Origin: Chitinophagales bacterium
GTDB lineage: Bacteria; Bacteroidota; Bacteroidia; Chitinophagales; Saprospiraceae
Reading direction: 5' to 3'
Length of the DNA: 15,986 nt
Assembly: GCA_013298445.1 (NCBI GenBank)
Contig: JAAFHQ010000038.1
Span: forward strand, 1-15,986
Within the stretch, counting starts at the first letter, position 1; each line of letters opens with the position of its first letter. Below, in pieces: positions 14,528 through 15,986 of the stretch. The notes beneath the pieces are model-generated. The model did not search any database. It saw nothing but the letters and a program-made list of their open reading frames with translations, and had not been told where the DNA came from. The translations under genes were made by a program, and so were the position numbers.

Positions 14528-15640
14528 ATGGAAAAAAATAGTGCACCAAGAATCATCATCAGCGGCGGCGGTACGGGGGGACACGTGTTCCCGGCAATCG
14601 CCATTGCTGACGCGATTGTGGCAAAAGTGCCCGGCGCGCAGATTCTTTTTGTGGGTGCACAAGGAAAAATCGAAATGGAGAAAGTACCCAAAGCCGGGTA
14701 CCCGATCGAGGGCTTGTGGATCAGTGGATTCCAACGCTCCTTGTCGCTCCGCAATTTGCTTTTTCCAGTGAAACTGGTGCACAGTTTGCTCAAGGCCCGC
14801 TCCATTGTGCGCAAGTTCAAGCCACAAGCAGCAGTAGGTGTAGGCGGCTACGCCAGTGGACCACTCTTGGACATTGCTACGCGTAAAGGAGTACCCGCCC
14901 TGATTCAGGAGCAAAACTCATATGCTGGGGTGACCAATAAGTTGTTGAGCCAAAGGGTTCAAAAAGTATGTGTGGCTTACGAAGGTATGGAGCGCTTTTT
15001 TCCGGCCGACAAAATTGTCCTTACCGGGAACCCAGTACGTCGCTCGGTTGCCCAGGCTACTGATGCTGGTGCTGCGCGTACCCATTTTGGCCTGGAAGCA
15101 AACAAACCCACGCTCCTGATTTTTGGGGGAAGTTTGGGTGCCTTGTCCATCAATGAAGCGATGGCACAAAACACCACTTTTTGGCAAAACAACCCTGAGA
15201 TACAAGTGCTTTGGCAATGTGGTGGAAGCCACCATGAGAAATACCAAAACTGTGCAACGGCGCAGTTGCCAAATGTAAAACTAATGGCCTTTATCGACCG
15301 GATGGACCTGGCATACGCCGCAGCAGACGCAGTTTGCTCGCGGGCAGGCGCCCTGACCATCTCGGAATTGTGCCTGGTGGGGAAACCCGCCATTTTGGTG
15401 CCTTCACCCTTTGTGGCGGAAGACCACCAAACGAAAAACGCCCAGGCTTTGGTAGATAAAAATGCCGCGATCATGGTCCGCAATGCGGATACCGTCTCTG
15501 CACTTTTACCCGCAGCTCTGGAACTATTGCAAAACGAAACCAAACGCAACACCCTTGCCCAAAATATCCTGGCGCTGGCGAAACCCAATGCTGCCGAGGA
15601 GATTGCGGAGCAAGTACTGAGTCTAGTTGAGGGAGGTTGA
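14528..15640 (+). CDS. murG: Undecaprenyl-PP-MurNAc-pentapeptide GlcNAc transferase MurG
   Basis: MurG is a peripheral enzyme on the cytoplasmic membrane face that transfers GlcNAc from UDP-GlcNAc to lipid I, producing lipid II. The 370-residue protein (E. coli 355) has the two-domain GT-B fold of glycosyltransferase family 28. The glycine-rich GGGTGGH motif is at residues 13-19, and GVGGYASGP and QEQNSYAGVTNKLL lie in the N-terminal half. The C-terminal half carries TGNPVR, FGGSLGA and the UDP-GlcNAc-binding SRAGALTISEL (271-281). The last codons (LVEGG, then TGA) are encoded by GGTTGAG-like repeat DNA that continues past the stop, so the repeat appears to have replaced or extended the original 3' end. 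Confidence 0.97.
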   Translation: MEKNSAPRIIISGGGTGGHVFPAIAIADAIVAKVPGAQILFVGAQGKIEMEKVPKAGYPIEGLWISGFQRSLSLRNLLFPVKLVHSLLKARSIVRKFKPQAAVGVGGYASGPLLDIATRKGVPALIQEQNSYAGVTNKLLSQRVQKVCVAYEGMERFFPADKIVLTGNPVRRSVAQATDAGAARTHFGLEANKPTLLIFGGSLGALSINEAMAQNTTFWQNNPEIQVLWQCGGSHHEKYQNCATAQLPNVKLMAFIDRMDLAYAAADAVCSRAGALTISELCLVGKPAILVPSPFVAEDHQTKNAQALVDKNAAIMVRNADTVSALLPAALELLQNETKRNTLAQNILALAKPNAAEEIAEQVLSLVEGG

Positions 15641-15734
15641 GAAGGTTGAGGAAGGTTTAGGCTACCGCGGCGACATAGTCAAAATCGCTGCGGTAGCCTA
15701 AACCTCCCTAAACCTTCCTAAACTTTCTCAACCA
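15625..15734. repeat. Inverted repeat with GGTTGAGAA-type simple repeats between murG and murC
   Basis: The core stem GGTTTAGGCTACCGCGGCGA (15654-15673) pairs with 15685-15704 over 20 positions, including one G-U pair, around an 11-nt loop. Flanking degenerate repeats of about 10 nt (GGTTGAGAA, GGTTGAGGAA) on the left have complementary copies on the right (to about 15734), where there is one extra unit. The whole structure starts within the murG coding end and stops about 11 nt before the murC ATG. Confidence 0.75.
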
Positions 15735-15745
15735 AAATACAAGTT

Positions 15746-15986
15746 ATGCTTGACCTTCAAGACATTAAAAAGCTTTATTTCATCGGAATCGGCGGTATCG
15801 GCATGAGCGCCATCGCCCGCTATTTCCTCCAACGTGGGGTAGAAGTACACGGTTACGACCGCACTTCCACTGAACTGACCCGTGCGTTGGAAGCTGAAGG
15901 CATGCATGTACATTATGAAGAAAATTTGAGCAAGGTTCCAGCGGGTGTTGATTTGGTGGTCTATACTCCGGCAGTTCCAACCAGTC
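15746..15986 (+). CDS. murC: UDP-N-acetylmuramate--L-alanine ligase MurC, 3'-truncated by window end
   Basis: Eighty codons are visible, open to the right edge. The protein begins MLDLQDIKKLYFIGIGG, and the dinucleotide-binding-like motif GIGGIGMSAIA is at residues 14-24, which is characteristic of MurC. GYDR (about 41-44) and VVYTPAVP near the edge match the next conserved segments of the N-terminal domain. MurC adds L-alanine to UDP-MurNAc, the first step of stem-peptide synthesis, in the cytoplasm. The order murG-murC fits dcw clusters. No Shine-Dalgarno sequence is seen before the start, which follows a large inverted repeat. Confidence 0.94.
   Translation, partial: MLDLQDIKKLYFIGIGGIGMSAIARYFLQRGVEVHGYDRTSTELTRALEAEGMHVHYEENLSKVPAGVDLVVYTPAVPTS

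Noticed and set aside
1..15986. Insertion sequence, prophage or defence island
   Set aside because: No transposase, integrase, phage or defence gene is present; the genes are core envelope and division functions.

Overview
The window is chromosomal DNA from a member of the Bacteroidota. Three things point there. A secreted protein carries the C-terminal domain used by the type IX secretion/gliding system. Candidate promoters have the Bacteroidota-type TAnnTTTG -7 element, and most genes lack a clear Shine-Dalgarno sequence. The gene order is mraZ-rsmH-ftsL-ftsI-murE-mraY-murD-ftsW-murG-murC, with no murF between murE and mraY. A Saprospiria-like organism is my guess from the style of the intergenic palindromes; I could not test this.

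Layout. Positions 1-945 hold the 3' part of an HtrA/DegP-type serine protease (+). It converges on an M61-family peptidase with a PDZ domain (1024-2829, -), and a perfect 30-bp inverted repeat lies between them. A divergent spacer (2830-3090) leads to a secreted T9SS-cargo protein (3091-4689, +). A 327-bp non-coding stretch (4690-5016) follows and carries what look like MraZ operator boxes. From 5017 to the right edge runs the division and cell wall (dcw) cluster, all on +, ending inside murC.

How the genes work together. MraY attaches the peptide-bearing MurNAc precursor to the lipid carrier and MurG adds GlcNAc, giving lipid II. MurC, MurD and MurE add L-Ala, D-Glu and (by its DNPR motif) meso-diaminopimelate. 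FtsW polymerises and FtsI cross-links septal glycan. The small FtsL-like protein is a divisome scaffold. RsmH methylates 16S rRNA, and MraZ probably represses the cluster through the boxes just upstream of it.

The coding content is an ordinary, well-known cluster and I see no new enzymatic system. The unusual signal is non-coding. There are two sets of MraZ-like boxes in opposite orientation upstream of mraZ, and a possible further pair before mraY. A duplicated A-B-A-B set of palindromes with compensatory stem changes lies between mraZ and rsmH. Different long inverted repeats begin at or near the stop codons of the protease gene, murE, murD and murG.
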